Positions 9,212 to 18,252 of a stretch of DNA of 64,000 bases are shown here, piece by piece. This DNA comes from Sabulitectum sp036743055. GTDB lineage: Bacteria; Fermentibacterota; Fermentibacteria; Fermentibacterales; JCC-6. Both the position numbers and the translations under genes were made by a program. Every line of letters begins with the position of its first letter. Position 1 is the stretch's first letter. The stretch is from NCBI GenBank assembly GCA_036743055.1, contig DAINQE010000005.1, positions 1 to 64,000 of the forward strand, written 5' to 3'. The notes beneath the pieces were generated by a model. It was given only the letters and a program-made list of their open reading frames with translations, did no database searches and had not been told where the DNA came from.

Positions 9212-10256
9212 CCAGACTCTCCGCCAGGGAGACGAATTCCCTTTCCGTATCAGCCCAGGTGAACAGCTTTCCGGCCTTTTCCAAAGCCATTCTGGAAAGA
9301 TCGTTCCTCAATGTTCCTGAAGATATGAGTTTTTCCAGGCATCCGGCGAGGGCGGCCGCATCCCCAGGGGGGAAAAGGAAGCCGTCTACACCGTTCTCCA
9401 CCAGTTCCGGTACCGCCCCGGCATCGGCGGCAACCACCGGAAGCCCGGACTGAAGGGCCTCCACCACCGCCATCCCGTAGCCTTCCCACCTGGAGGGGTT
9501 CACAAGCACATGGGCGGAGCCGTAGAACTCCCTGAGCCCCTCAACCGCAAGATGCCCGTGGAAGAACACCCTGTCCCTCAGGGAAGGACAGCCGGCAAGC
9601 TCTCTGACCCTGGCAGAGTATGCCGGGTCCGCCGCCTCGTCTCCCAGGAGATGAAGCTGATAATCGTTCCTGTCCAGGGAAAGGCATGCATTCAGAAGGG
9701 TGATCTGGTCCTTCCTGGGGCAGAGTGTACCCACCGACAGGAGCTTCACCGGCAGTTCCCTCTCCTGATACGGCGGAACCGGGAACGGGTCATACCCAGG
9801 GGGTATCACCGCCAGCCGCTCCACGGGAATGCCCAGGGCGCACACATCCGAGGCGGTGCAGCCGCTGTTCACCCACACCCTGTCTCCCGAGGAGACGAAC
9901 CACCTCACAAGCCTCTTCCTTGACTCGGGTACCTCTTCCCCCCTGTCGTGCCACTCCAGATGATGCACCATGTACAGAACGGGAATGCGCAGCATGGGCA
10001 GCAGAAGACGCAGAGGGGCCATGAAGCTGTAGCTCTTGCTCACCACCAGCAGGTCGGGTTTGCCCCGCATAACCCGCCGGAGCACATGGAAGGAACCGAG
10101 CAGGCGGCTTCCCCTTACCCTCCCGGGAACGGTTCGATAATGAATCACATCCACCGTGTGACCCGCCGCTTCTAGGGCATCGGCCATACGGAAGTTGAAG
10201 GCGTACCCGCCTGTGCTGTGATCCCTGAGCCCGAGCATCACGAAGGCTGTTTTCAA
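9183..10256 (-). CDS. Glycosyltransferase, GT4 family
   Basis: This protein of about 357 residues has the GT-B fold of the GT4 family: an N-terminal acceptor domain beginning LKTAFVMLGLRDHSTGG and a C-terminal donor domain with VNPSRWEGYGMAVVEALQ, where the EGYGMAVVEA stretch is the E-x7-E type donor-binding motif. I place the start at TTG 10256, since it gives the standard GT4 N-terminus and has a GGGGGGA ribosome-binding site; the upstream ATG at 10394 would run through the promoter. It is divergently transcribed from the next glycosyltransferase. The sugar and acceptor are unknown. Confidence 0.88.
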   Translation of the reverse strand: MKTAFVMLGLRDHSTGGYAFNFRMADALEAAGHTVDVIHYRTVPGRVRGSRLLGSFHVLRRVMRGKPDLLVVSKSYSFMAPLRLLLPMLRIPVLYMVHHLEWHDRGEEVPESRKRLVRWFVSSGDRVWVNSGCTASDVCALGIPVERLAVIPPGYDPFPVPPYQERELPVKLLSVGTLCPRKDQITLLNACLSLDRNDYQLHLLGDEAADPAYSARVRELAGCPSLRDRVFFHGHLAVEGLREFYGSAHVLVNPSRWEGYGMAVVEALQSGLPVVAADAGAVPELVENGVDGFLFPPGDAAALAGCLEKLISSGTLRNDLSRMALEKAGKLFTWADTEREFVSLAESLGEKGGGIDP

Positions 10257-10293
10257 TGAACTCCCCCCAGGCTGCGAATCCCGTGAAAATGAA

Positions 10294-10322
10294 AGTATAG
10301 CCAAGCGGCGGATTAAAGTCAT
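10294..10322 (-). promoter_or_regulatory. Predicted sigma-70 promoter for the 10256 glycosyltransferase
   Basis: On the minus strand ATGACT (10317-10322) and TATACT (10294-10299) are separated by 17 bases, matching 4/6 and 5/6 of the consensus. Transcription would start near 10287, about 30 bases before the TTG start and its ribosome-binding site. Only the sequence supports this. Confidence 0.5.
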
Positions 10323-10376
10323 ATTCCGCCGGAAGCCGGGAGGGATTATGTTCCCGCAGAGCGGAAAGGAAGGCAG

Positions 10377-11642
10377 ATGGTCAGGGACCCCCATGTATGC
10401 ATGGTAGTGAAGAACCGGCTCTCCAACGACGCCAGGGTGAAGAAGGAAATGAAGGCCCTGGCCGAGGACGGCTGGAGGGTAACGGTGATAGCCATGCCTG
10501 AAAAAGGGGCTCCCCCCCGGGAGTCAGAAGGGCGGGTCACCATAGTCCGTCCCAGGATATACAGCCGAAAAAAGGAACTGCTCCGGGAAAAGGTGGCCCG
10601 GGTCTCCGCCAGGGAGGACACATCCCTGAAGGCCCGGCTGGTAAGGTCCGTCAGGAGCAATCCCCTCCGCCGGTTCGTCGCCGATCTCCAGCGGGACATT
10701 CCCTGGGAGCTCAGGCTCAGGAATGCCGCCCTGAATGCACGGGCGGATGTATACCATGCCAACGACCTGGACACCCTGGAGATCTGCGGTATCGCCGCGG
10801 CGAGGAACCGGGCCAGGCTGGTCTACGACAGCCACGAGCTTTGGCTTGAATCAACAAAGTACCTGTACCGAACCAATTGGTTCAACAGACTACGATTAAG
10901 AAACATTGAGCGGCGTTTCATCCTCAAATGTGATGCAGTCATTGCAGTTACGCCGATGAGGGCGAATGCCATGGTTCAAACTTATCCTGATCTGAAAAAT
11001 GTTGAAGTATTGATGAACTGCCCTGAGAAACTCCTCGCACTTCCAGAAAGGGGATTGCTCAGAGCTCAATTAGGGATTCCCGCTGAAAACACGATAGTGC
11101 TTTACCAAGGGGTTTTTTCACCCGGCCGAGGATTGGAACAGTTGATCAAGGCCATGGAAGGAATAGTCTACAAGAATATTCATCTGGTGTTGATCGGGAT
11201 GGATGCTATGAATGGAGCTTTGCATAACCTTGTTTCCGAGAAAGAACTTGACAGAACAGTGCATTTCCTTCCCCCCGTGCCTTCGGAGGAGCTTGCATCG
11301 TATACAGTTGATGCAGACATCGGAGTGATTCTCTTTGAGAACACTTGTCTGAACAATTACTATTCGCTGCCTAACAAGTTATTTGAGTATATGATGGCCT
11401 CCGTTCCAGTTGTGTCAAGCAGTTTCCCGGAACTCCAATCAGTTATTCGAGAAACGGCCTGTGGTTTGACCTTGAACACAAGTTGTAAAGAAGAAGTATC
11501 TGATGCTATCGTACAGTTGCATGAAAGCCCTGAAAGAAGGATTGCATATGGAAGGTCAGGCAGGGAAATGGCTCTCAGTAAATACAACTGGGAACGACAG
11601 CACTCGCTTCTCAACGCAGTCTATCGAAAGCTGAAAAAATGA
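10377..11642 (+). CDS. Glycosyltransferase, GT4 family, with a composition break inside the gene
   Basis: The 421-residue product starts at an ATG preceded by AAAGGAAGG. It has a GT4 layout: N-terminal PHVCMVVKNRLSNDARV and ARADVYHANDLDTLEICG (the latter a common GT4 acceptor-domain motif), and a donor domain with LPNKLFEYMMASVPVVSS. It should move a sugar in surface-glycan synthesis. The first 460 bases have about 65% GC like the rest of the window; from about 10,850 the GC falls to about 43% and stays low into the next genes. It overlaps the next gene by ATGA, so the three glycosyltransferases probably form one unit. Confidence 0.9.
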   Translation: MVRDPHVCMVVKNRLSNDARVKKEMKALAEDGWRVTVIAMPEKGAPPRESEGRVTIVRPRIYSRKKELLREKVARVSAREDTSLKARLVRSVRSNPLRRFVADLQRDIPWELRLRNAALNARADVYHANDLDTLEICGIAAARNRARLVYDSHELWLESTKYLYRTNWFNRLRLRNIERRFILKCDAVIAVTPMRANAMVQTYPDLKNVEVLMNCPEKLLALPERGLLRAQLGIPAENTIVLYQGVFSPGRGLEQLIKAMEGIVYKNIHLVLIGMDAMNGALHNLVSEKELDRTVHFLPPVPSEELASYTVDADIGVILFENTCLNNYYSLPNKLFEYMMASVPVVSSSFPELQSVIRETACGLTLNTSCKEEVSDAIVQLHESPERRIAYGRSGREMALSKYNWERQHSLLNAVYRKLKK

Positions 11643-12922
11643 AAAGAGTGCTTCTCCTTTCCTATACGTTTCCCCCCCTCTCTACGGGAGGTACTCAATC
11701 AGTGATTAACATGTGCAAGTATCTGCCTTCAAGTGGCTGGGAAGTTATTGCACTTACCGCCTCGAACCCTTGTGGAATGGACACTGACGAAGCAACTGTT
11801 TCTTACCTTCCTGATGGATTAAGTGTTTTTCGTATACCCCACGGCCGTTCAAATCCTGGAAAACCCTCTGGATTCTCGTCATCTGGCAGTAGAATACCGC
11901 CGATTCTTAAAGAGTTCGGGGCATACGTGAGGAACTACTATGTAAATATCCCAGACAGGCTGATTACCTGGAAGAGAGAAGTTCTCCCACTAGCTTTGAA
12001 AATCATCAATGAGACACCACCTCATTGCATTATCTCAAGAGGTCCCCACCATTCCCTCCATCTCATTGCAAGAAAGATCTCCCGGATATCAGGAATACCT
12101 TACATCCCTTTTTTCGGAGACCTTTGGCTTGCCGACAGCAATGTAAGCTGGCCTAGCAGACTGAATCGCTTGATAGAATCCTATCTGGAAAGAATAACCA
12201 TATCCTCTGCCAGGGGAGTGATCGCCACAACAGAGGGTTCAACGGGTTATTTCATCAACAGATATCGGGACAAGTGTCCCCCCACTTTCATCGCCGAGAA
12301 TGCATACGATCCGGATCGTATGGGTGAACCAGCACCACCTGCGGATCCAGGGGAACACCTTGAAATGGGACTTACAGGAAACTTTTTCGGGAACCAGACT
12401 CCAGATCAGCTGATCGAAGGACTCGAACTCTTCTACAAACGCAATTCAGGATCCATGATAAGGATTAAAATTGCTGGGAAGATAGATGATGATTCTCTCA
12501 AAAGGATTTCAACTGAATCGATGAAAGGAAAAGTCAAACACATCGGCAGACTTGCATGGGATGAGGTTCCCGCTTTCCAGAAAAGCTGCGATGTCCTTGT
12601 CGGTTATCTTGTAGACAAACCGGGAAGCGAGCTAAAGAATTCCAGAAAAACCGCTGAATATCTTATCTCCGGCAGATCTGTTCTCGGTATCGTGCCGCCT
12701 CAGGGCGACATGGCAGAGAGAATACGTGATTACGGTAACGGTTACATTTGCCCCCCCAGATCAGAAGATATTGCGATCATTCTTGAAAGAATCGAGTATC
12801 AATGGCAGACCACTGGTCATCTGAACCTTCCCCGAAGTATTGATCCTATCGAGAAAAAGTTCTCCGCCAGGTACGCGATACCGCGTCTAGCAAGTTTCCT
12901 TGATGAAATGGCAGCACCGTGA
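11639..12922 (+). CDS. Glycosyltransferase, GT4-like, low GC
   Basis: The 427-residue protein starts with KRVLLLSYTFPPLSTGGTQSV, the nucleotide-sugar glycine loop region seen in GT4 enzymes that begin with a YxFPP motif. It then has LHLIARKISRISGIPYIPFFGDLW and a donor domain with KNSRKTAEYLISGRSVLG, a variant of the usual E-x7-E helix. It lies entirely in the low-GC segment and its codons favour A and T, unlike its neighbours, which suggests foreign origin. It overlaps both adjacent genes by four bases (ATGA upstream, GTGA downstream). The sugar donor is not known. Confidence 0.86.
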   Translation: MKRVLLLSYTFPPLSTGGTQSVINMCKYLPSSGWEVIALTASNPCGMDTDEATVSYLPDGLSVFRIPHGRSNPGKPSGFSSSGSRIPPILKEFGAYVRNYYVNIPDRLITWKREVLPLALKIINETPPHCIISRGPHHSLHLIARKISRISGIPYIPFFGDLWLADSNVSWPSRLNRLIESYLERITISSARGVIATTEGSTGYFINRYRDKCPPTFIAENAYDPDRMGEPAPPADPGEHLEMGLTGNFFGNQTPDQLIEGLELFYKRNSGSMIRIKIAGKIDDDSLKRISTESMKGKVKHIGRLAWDEVPAFQKSCDVLVGYLVDKPGSELKNSRKTAEYLISGRSVLGIVPPQGDMAERIRDYGNGYICPPRSEDIAIILERIEYQWQTTGHLNLPRSIDPIEKKFSARYAIPRLASFLDEMAAP

Positions 12923-14130
12923 AGATACTGTATGTCCTGGGTTTCCTCCCGACTTATGTTCATAGGGAAATAGCAGAGCTTGTGAAAATGGGCCATGATA
13001 TTCATGTGCTTCTACCTGAGGAGAGTACCAATGCTTCCCATAAATTGTGGAATGACATAACAGGGAGCAAATGCAGCTGCTCTATCAGCAGATGTATGCC
13101 TTTTCGTCTCTTTACCTCATCGTCGATGCCTTTGTTCTTTCCTTTTCTGCATTCACTGCCACATCTCACTGTCTTTCTTTCTTCGCTGAAGGAGGGTGAA
13201 ACCCGCTATTTTCTCACAGCCAATGAAACCTGCCGAGCTCTGCCCAAGGGTTGGATACCGAATGTTATCCATTCGCACTTCGCCAAGGACCAGGCTCACA
13301 TAGCCAGAATTCTCTCAAAACTCCTGAAAATGCCCTATCTGATAACCACCCATGCCACAGATATCTTTGTTCCAAAGGATACTGAGCGACTCAAGAGGGT
13401 CCTGAGAGATGCACACGCAGTAGTTACAATCTCCGACTTCAACAAATCTTACATGAGAGAGAGGGGCTTCACAAATAAGGACGCAACAGTCGTTAAGCTT
13501 GGTGTTAACCGAGCTGAACTGCCAGAGAGAGTCAATCCTTCCAGCTTAGCTAATGGTGTTTGTGTTGCCAGCGGCCTTGTGGAGAAAAAGGGCATCGAAG
13601 TGCTCCTCATGGCAGTGAGTGACTTGAAAGAAGAGTTTCCGCAGTTACATATCAAAATTATCGGCTCAGATCCTGACGGAACGCTTCTTAATGATTACAG
13701 GCTACGCTCTGAGCGTCTTCCTGTTGAGTTCACCGGTGCACTGCCCTCCAGTAAAACCCTGAAGATCGTATCTGAAGCTGGATTCTTCGTGCTTCCCTGC
13801 GTGAGGTCCTCAACAGGGGACATGGACGGCATACCGGTGTCAATTATGGAGGCCATGGCCATGGGGGTTCCCGTGGTCTCAACGGCGATCTCAGGAATAC
13901 CTGAACTGATAACCCACGGAGAGACCGGGCTGCTGGCCAGACCTGGTTCCCCGGAATCCCTGACGGAGATGATCCAGCGGCTGCTGGCTTCGCCTGAAGA
14001 GGCCGAGGCCATGGGCAGAAGGGGCAGGGAGAGGGTGCTCTCCCTCCATTCACCCGAGCGGTCGGCCAGGGAACTCACAGAAGTCTTCAATCGCGCCATT
14101 GAGGCGCACAAGAAAGGGGCAGAGAAGTGA
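12919..14130 (+). CDS. Glycosyltransferase, GT4 family, chimeric in composition
   Basis: The 403-residue product begins at a GTG that overlaps the preceding stop (GTGA). It has GT4 features: VIHSHFAKDQAHIARILSK and PYLITTHATDIFVP in the acceptor half, GLVEKKGIEVLL at the inter-domain junction, and DGIPVSIMEAMAMGVPVVST in the donor half, which resembles colanic-acid WcaL/amylovoran-type transferases. Up to about 13,800 the DNA is AT-leaning; the last 300 bases return to high GC. The composition change therefore falls inside the conserved donor domain. It overlaps the DUF6935-like gene by GTGA. Confidence 0.9.
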   Translation: MKILYVLGFLPTYVHREIAELVKMGHDIHVLLPEESTNASHKLWNDITGSKCSCSISRCMPFRLFTSSSMPLFFPFLHSLPHLTVFLSSLKEGETRYFLTANETCRALPKGWIPNVIHSHFAKDQAHIARILSKLLKMPYLITTHATDIFVPKDTERLKRVLRDAHAVVTISDFNKSYMRERGFTNKDATVVKLGVNRAELPERVNPSSLANGVCVASGLVEKKGIEVLLMAVSDLKEEFPQLHIKIIGSDPDGTLLNDYRLRSERLPVEFTGALPSSKTLKIVSEAGFFVLPCVRSSTGDMDGIPVSIMEAMAMGVPVVSTAISGIPELITHGETGLLARPGSPESLTEMIQRLLASPEEAEAMGRRGRERVLSLHSPERSARELTEVFNRAIEAHKKGAEK

Positions 14131-14594
14131 ACCACACCCTGAAGAGGATCCCGGCTACGCTGGAGGAATTCTCCCGGGACCTTCCCGAATACACCGCTTC
14201 CCCGGAGGGAGCCGTTTCAGGATGCATCGGGGCCCTGATCCTTATGGCCGGCGATCCCGATACCGGCCTGGAGGCCATGAAGCTCCTTGCTCCGGGAACC
14301 TCCGAGAGCATACTGAGGCTTGCTAAGGGTCAGCTGAAGGAAGCCCCCTGGCTGCCCAGATCGTACTTTTCGGGAACCGCCCCGGAGAACGGGTACCAGC
14401 TGCCCGAGGAGAAAACCATCTCCATGGAGACGAATCTCTACAGTGGATCTCCCGAGGAGGGTTCGGTGAAGATCTTCGTGGGCTGTTCGGGAGCAGATTC
14501 ATCCCGGCCCGTCACCGTTACCCGCGGGGATGACGGAGCCTGGCGACCCACCGAGTGGAGTTCCCTGATCGTGGGAATAAGGAAGCCCCTCTGA
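14127..14594 (+). CDS. DUF6935-like protein
   Basis: The 155-residue product starts at a GTG overlapping the previous stop. Its order of motifs (GCIGALILMAGDPDTGLEAM near the middle, then WLPRSYFSGTAPENGY, a SxEPxxYxSGSPEEG-like turn, and GADSSRPVTVTRGDDGAW before a C-terminal SLIVGIRKP) matches what I recall of DUF6935, a small soluble domain of unknown function in Bacteroidetes and Firmicutes. There is no signal peptide or membrane segment. It sits between glycosyltransferases and an acetyltransferase but there is no evidence it acts on sugars. The family assignment is from memory. Confidence 0.75.
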   Translation: MNHTLKRIPATLEEFSRDLPEYTASPEGAVSGCIGALILMAGDPDTGLEAMKLLAPGTSESILRLAKGQLKEAPWLPRSYFSGTAPENGYQLPEEKTISMETNLYSGSPEEGSVKIFVGCSGADSSRPVTVTRGDDGAWRPTEWSSLIVGIRKPL

Positions 14595-15151
14595 CCGCTG
14601 ATACCATCTGGCCGGAAGCCTTCCCTGTCCTGGAAGTGGAAAGGGTCGTCCTCCGGCGGGTCAGAGACACCGACGCCGCCGGGATATTCCGCTGCTACAG
14701 CGACCCTGACATCATGAGGTACATCGGTACCCCGCTTGACGATCCGGAGTGCATCCAGGGCATCGTGGAGGACTACTCCCTGGGGCAGGAAGAGGGCACA
14801 AGCCTTGTGTGGGCCATTGAGGAGAAGCGGTCCGGAGAGTTCACAGGAACAGCGGGTTTCGAGTCGTTCAGCTTCCTGGACTGCTGCGCTGAAACGGGGT
14901 TCACACTGCTGAAGGAATATCGCGGGCAGGGATACATGACCGAGGCGATGGAGGCGATAATCGCCTTCGCCTTCCGGGAGCTGCGCCTGAACCGAATCGA
15001 GGCAAGGATACATCCGGACAATGCCCCGGCGCTTCGCCTTGCTGAAAGGCTGGGCTTCACACTGGAGGGGACCCTGAGGCAGAGCGTGTTCTTCGCCGGG
15101 AAGTTCCACGACCAGATGGTTCTCTCCATCATCAGGGAGGACATGATCTGA
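14591..15151 (+). CDS. GNAT acetyltransferase, RimJ/RimL type
   Basis: The protein begins its conserved part with FPVLEVERVVLRRVRDTDA, the standard N-terminus of RimJ/RimL-like N-acetyltransferases, and carries the acetyl-CoA loop in LLKEYRGQGYMTEAM and the C-terminal NAPALRLAERLGF block. The likely start is the CTG at 14591, which makes a CTGA overlap with the preceding stop and follows AAGGAAG by five bases; a GTG at 14555 is the alternative and would overlap 40 bases. It may acetylate a ribosomal-protein N-terminus or a small amine. The neighbouring methyltransferase is joined by a second CTGA overlap. Confidence 0.85.
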   Translation: MTADTIWPEAFPVLEVERVVLRRVRDTDAAGIFRCYSDPDIMRYIGTPLDDPECIQGIVEDYSLGQEEGTSLVWAIEEKRSGEFTGTAGFESFSFLDCCAETGFTLLKEYRGQGYMTEAMEAIIAFAFRELRLNRIEARIHPDNAPALRLAERLGFTLEGTLRQSVFFAGKFHDQMVLSIIREDMI

Positions 15152-15924
15152 GCACCGACTTCTACAGGGGTTTCGCCGCCCTCTATCACCGGCACCTTGA
15201 GGTAACCGGCCGGAGTGACATACTGTTCTACTCCCAGATGGCACGGGCTGCGGGGGGAAGCGTTCTGGAACTGGGATGCGGAACCGGCAGGACAATTATT
15301 CCCTGCGCCAGGTCAGGGGCACATGTCACAGGCCTCGACCTGAGCCCGGAAATGCTCGGGCACTGCGAAGCGCTTCTGGAACGGGAATCTGAGGATGTCA
15401 GGAGCAGGGTTTCCCTGGTTCAGGGCGACATGGCGGATTTCCATCTGGGAAGCAAGTTCCGCCTGATAACCACTCCCTTCAGGCCGTTCCAGCACCTGGC
15501 CACCGTGGAGGAGCAGCTCAGCGCCCTTGGCTGCGCAAGAGAACACCTGGAACCCGGGGGCAGGTTCGTTCTTGACATTTTCGACCCGGACCTGGAGATA
15601 CTCACCGACTACGGCAGGGCCGCGGAGTTCGGTGAAGAGCCGCCTTTCCCGATGCCCGACGGGTCGGTTGTCACCGTCACATACAGGAATCCTTCCGTGG
15701 ACACGGTGAAGCAGATCGTCCACTGCCAGATGATATTCACGGTGGAATCCCCTGGACACGCCCCTTCAAGGCATGTCCAGGAGTTCATCATGCGTTACAC
15801 CTTCCGGTGGGAGGCGGAGCATCTGCTCCACCGCGCCGGGTTCCAGGTGCTCTCGGTGCTGGGCGGGTACTCCGGCGAGCAGGTGGGTTCCGGCGAACTG
15901 GTGTTCATCTGCTCCCTCAGATAG
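15148..15924 (+). CDS. SAM-dependent methyltransferase, class I
   Basis: The class I methyltransferase core is clear: motif I VLELGCGTGR, then VTGLDLSPEML (motif II), QGDMADFHLG (motif III) and HLEPGGRFVLDIFDP. The nearest ATG at 15238 would remove the N-terminal helix; reading in frame upstream gives STDFYRGFAALYHRH..., which is a natural methyltransferase N-terminus, and the only available start is CTG at 15148, in a CTGA overlap with the acetyltransferase stop. That gives 258 residues. The substrate is unknown. Its end overlaps the convergent DUF5916 gene by 8 bases. Confidence 0.88.
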   Translation: MSTDFYRGFAALYHRHLEVTGRSDILFYSQMARAAGGSVLELGCGTGRTIIPCARSGAHVTGLDLSPEMLGHCEALLERESEDVRSRVSLVQGDMADFHLGSKFRLITTPFRPFQHLATVEEQLSALGCAREHLEPGGRFVLDIFDPDLEILTDYGRAAEFGEEPPFPMPDGSVVTVTYRNPSVDTVKQIVHCQMIFTVESPGHAPSRHVQEFIMRYTFRWEAEHLLHRAGFQVLSVLGGYSGEQVGSGELVFICSLR

Positions 15925-18097
15925 GCAGGAACCAGGTCAGCTTGGTGTAAAGACCCCAGTCCGGGTCCTGGAAACCGCCGTCACCGTCGCCGGGGAAAAC
16001 GGTCTCACCCAGTGCGTAGAACATGCTCCCCGGCATGTACTCCCAGGAGAAAAGCAGGTTGGTGCGTATCTCCGAGCTTTCAGTTTCGCCGGTGAGGTCG
16101 TAATCCATCTGGAAGTCCGAGTACTGGGAGAAGAGCCTGAGGTTCGTTGTGGTGTCGAACATGTAGGCCACCCTGAGGGAGACCGATCTCCACTCGGTGA
16201 AGCGGGTGTCGAACTGTCCCGCCTCCCAGTTGTACTTATCGGTATCCCAGGTCCTGAAAAGGTCTCCGGCAACTATGAACTCCAGGGTGGGAACCGGCAT
16301 GAGCCTCACATTGCCGGTGAAGTTGCTGAAGGTGCCGCCGCTGGAGTAGTCGCCGCCTCCGGTGCCCAGCCAGAACTTGAAGGGTTTGTGGGGGTTGGAC
16401 CCCCCTCCGGCGAAGAAGTCCGTCCCGCCTTCGTAATACCTTCCATCCGGCCCCTCCCAGGGGTCGAACCTGTCCTGATTGAGGTTCGTCTCCCCGGTGA
16501 AGTTCCAGCCGTTCTTGAAGGTGCCGTTCACCTCGAGATGGGTGGTGTTGGTGATGGTCTCTCCGTCCAGCTCCCTGGCGTACTCCTGGCTTCCCCAGAA
16601 GCCCAGCGAGCTGAAGGCGTCCAGTGTCCTGAAGGTCTTCCTGAGCCCTCCATGGAAGGTTTCGTGATTGGTTCTGGTGGTGAAACCGGTGGGGTTCACG
16701 TTGAAATCCTCGCCAACCCTGCTGTAGCCGGCCCAGTAGCCGAAGGTGCTCCTTATCCTCTCAAGGTCCATCTCCCAGGCGGTTCCGTCGTCGGTACCCG
16801 TGTTCCAGCTCCCTGCGAAGGCCCCGCTGAGCAGGTTGTTCCCCGGAAGCTCCACGGCGCCGTCCAGCGCAGCAGCGCCGCTGCTGCTGCCGTCGAAGCC
16901 GTTCTGGGCCCATGACTCCTTCGATACGAGGGATACACCAACGTTGCTGTAACCCCCAAGCTCCCTGATCCCACGGAAGATGCCGTAGTTGGCGGCGGTC
17001 TCCACCAGTGTGGTGTCGTTCTCCCATACCCTTCCCGTGACCGCATCCAGGAAACCGAACCTGTAGTCACCGGCACTGCCGGTTATCTTAGCCCCGCCCA
17101 GGATAGGCACCAGGTCGCCGTTCCATGCCGCAGTACCGATCCTTCGGGAGTAGAAGAGATTGAAGGGCATGCGGAACAGTTCGCTCCTCTCCATGAAGAA
17201 AGGTCTCTTCTCCCGGAGGAAAAGCTCGAAATGGCCCAGGTTCATCTCAGCCTCGTCGGCCTCGACCTGCCCGAAGTCGGGATTCAGCGTGAAGTCTGCG
17301 GTTATGCCGCTGGTGAGCCCCATCTTCAGGTCGAGGCCTGCGTCGCCGGTCAGATCGTCATCCACGTTCGGGAGCGACTGGAATGTGTAGTACTTTCCGG
17401 CGGCGTAGGGCCTCAGTTCCATGCCCAGCGATCCACGCACACCGGATATGCCGCTTATCTCGGCGAAATCCGAAAGGTCCGCCATCTGCTGGGACCGGGA
17501 AAGGGAGTAGAAACCGTTCTCTGAGGTCCTGCTGAGTATCCTCTGGAAGTTCACCGCCCAGAGCTGATCCTCCGTGCGTGGGAACCTGAGGCAGCTCATG
17601 GGGATGGCGAACTCCGCCGACCAGCCGTCCTCCAGCACCGCCGTGCCGCTTTCCCACACAGCATCCCAGCCGTAGTCCCAGCCGCCTTCAGGGCTGATCC
17701 TGGAATCCATCTGGGAGTTGGCGAGGCTCACCTCGAAACTGAAGGCGCTCCTGCCGTCGTTCCAGGTGTCAAGCAGGATGGCTATCCACTCTCCGTTTAT
17801 GTAGTTGTCCCTGGGCGTGAGGGCTTCTGTCATCTCCCGGGGCAGGGGGTCGGTGAGGATGAAGCCGAAGTAGACGAAGTCGTCGTCGTAGAGGATCTTC
17901 ACCGTGGTGGGTTCAGTCATGGATTCGCCGTAGCAGGGGCCGAACTGGAAGAGGCGGCACGTTTCCCCGGGAGTTTCCTGCCATACCGCTTCGGTGAGGT
18001 AGCCGTCTATCTCCGGGGGGGTATCGATCCTTGCCGCTTCAAGGTTCCCCGAAGGGATCTGGGCGGCGAGGGCAAGAAGAGAGAACAACTGAAACAT
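15917..18097 (-). CDS. DUF5916 family outer-membrane protein with N-terminal carbohydrate-binding-like domain
   Basis: The 726-residue protein has a signal peptide (FQLFSLLALAAQ), then a CBM9-like domain starting ARIDTPPEIDGYLTEAVW and YDDDFVYFGFILTD, and from about residue 230 a barrel-like DUF5916 region with the hallmark stretch TLNPDFGQVEADEAEMNL and LREKRPFFMERSE. Families of this kind are exported and probably sit in the outer membrane; the role is unknown, though a glycan-related function is plausible from the CBM9-like module. It is transcribed alone from a promoter region shared with the divergent gene at 18253. Confidence 0.88.
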   Translation of the reverse strand: MFQLFSLLALAAQIPSGNLEAARIDTPPEIDGYLTEAVWQETPGETCRLFQFGPCYGESMTEPTTVKILYDDDFVYFGFILTDPLPREMTEALTPRDNYINGEWIAILLDTWNDGRSAFSFEVSLANSQMDSRISPEGGWDYGWDAVWESGTAVLEDGWSAEFAIPMSCLRFPRTEDQLWAVNFQRILSRTSENGFYSLSRSQQMADLSDFAEISGISGVRGSLGMELRPYAAGKYYTFQSLPNVDDDLTGDAGLDLKMGLTSGITADFTLNPDFGQVEADEAEMNLGHFELFLREKRPFFMERSELFRMPFNLFYSRRIGTAAWNGDLVPILGGAKITGSAGDYRFGFLDAVTGRVWENDTTLVETAANYGIFRGIRELGGYSNVGVSLVSKESWAQNGFDGSSSGAAALDGAVELPGNNLLSGAFAGSWNTGTDDGTAWEMDLERIRSTFGYWAGYSRVGEDFNVNPTGFTTRTNHETFHGGLRKTFRTLDAFSSLGFWGSQEYARELDGETITNTTHLEVNGTFKNGWNFTGETNLNQDRFDPWEGPDGRYYEGGTDFFAGGGSNPHKPFKFWLGTGGGDYSSGGTFSNFTGNVRLMPVPTLEFIVAGDLFRTWDTDKYNWEAGQFDTRFTEWRSVSLRVAYMFDTTTNLRLFSQYSDFQMDYDLTGETESSEIRTNLLFSWEYMPGSMFYALGETVFPGDGDGGFQDPDWGLYTKLTWFLPI

Positions 18098-18129
18098 GTT
18101 GCCCCTTCCTTTTCATGGACCTGCCGGTC

Positions 18130-18158
18130 ATAATAGGGTGTTGGTTGTTCTCGCAAAC
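18130..18158 (-). promoter_or_regulatory. Predicted promoter for the DUF5916 gene
   Basis: On the minus strand a TATTAT box (18130-18135) lies about 30 bases before the start codon. A GTTTGC at 17-base spacing or a TTGCGA at 15-base spacing could be the -35 element. The -10 match is good and the -35 weak. Confidence 0.4.
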
Positions 18159-18172
18159 AACATTGCCAATAT

Positions 18173-18200
18173 GCAAAATCGAATTAGCAAAATGCAAATT
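18173..18200. repeat. Short GCAAAAT repeats in the divergent intergenic region
   Basis: Within the 155-base AT-rich space between divergent genes, GCAAAAT occurs at 18173-18179 and 18187-18193 and GCAAATT follows at 18194-18200. The 14- and 7-base spacing could be an operator, but no regulator gene is adjacent, so this is only a suggestion. Nothing else is seen in this intergenic stretch. Confidence 0.25.
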
Positions 18201-18252
18201 TCTTCGCAACTCGTTAACCCATAGCCTTTTCTCACAACCAGGCGGTCATATC

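Noticed and set aside
14555..14590. GTG start for the acetyltransferase 36 bases further upstream
   Set aside because: It has no good ribosome-binding site, would overlap the previous gene by 40 bases and adds residues not typical of the family. It cannot be excluded completely.
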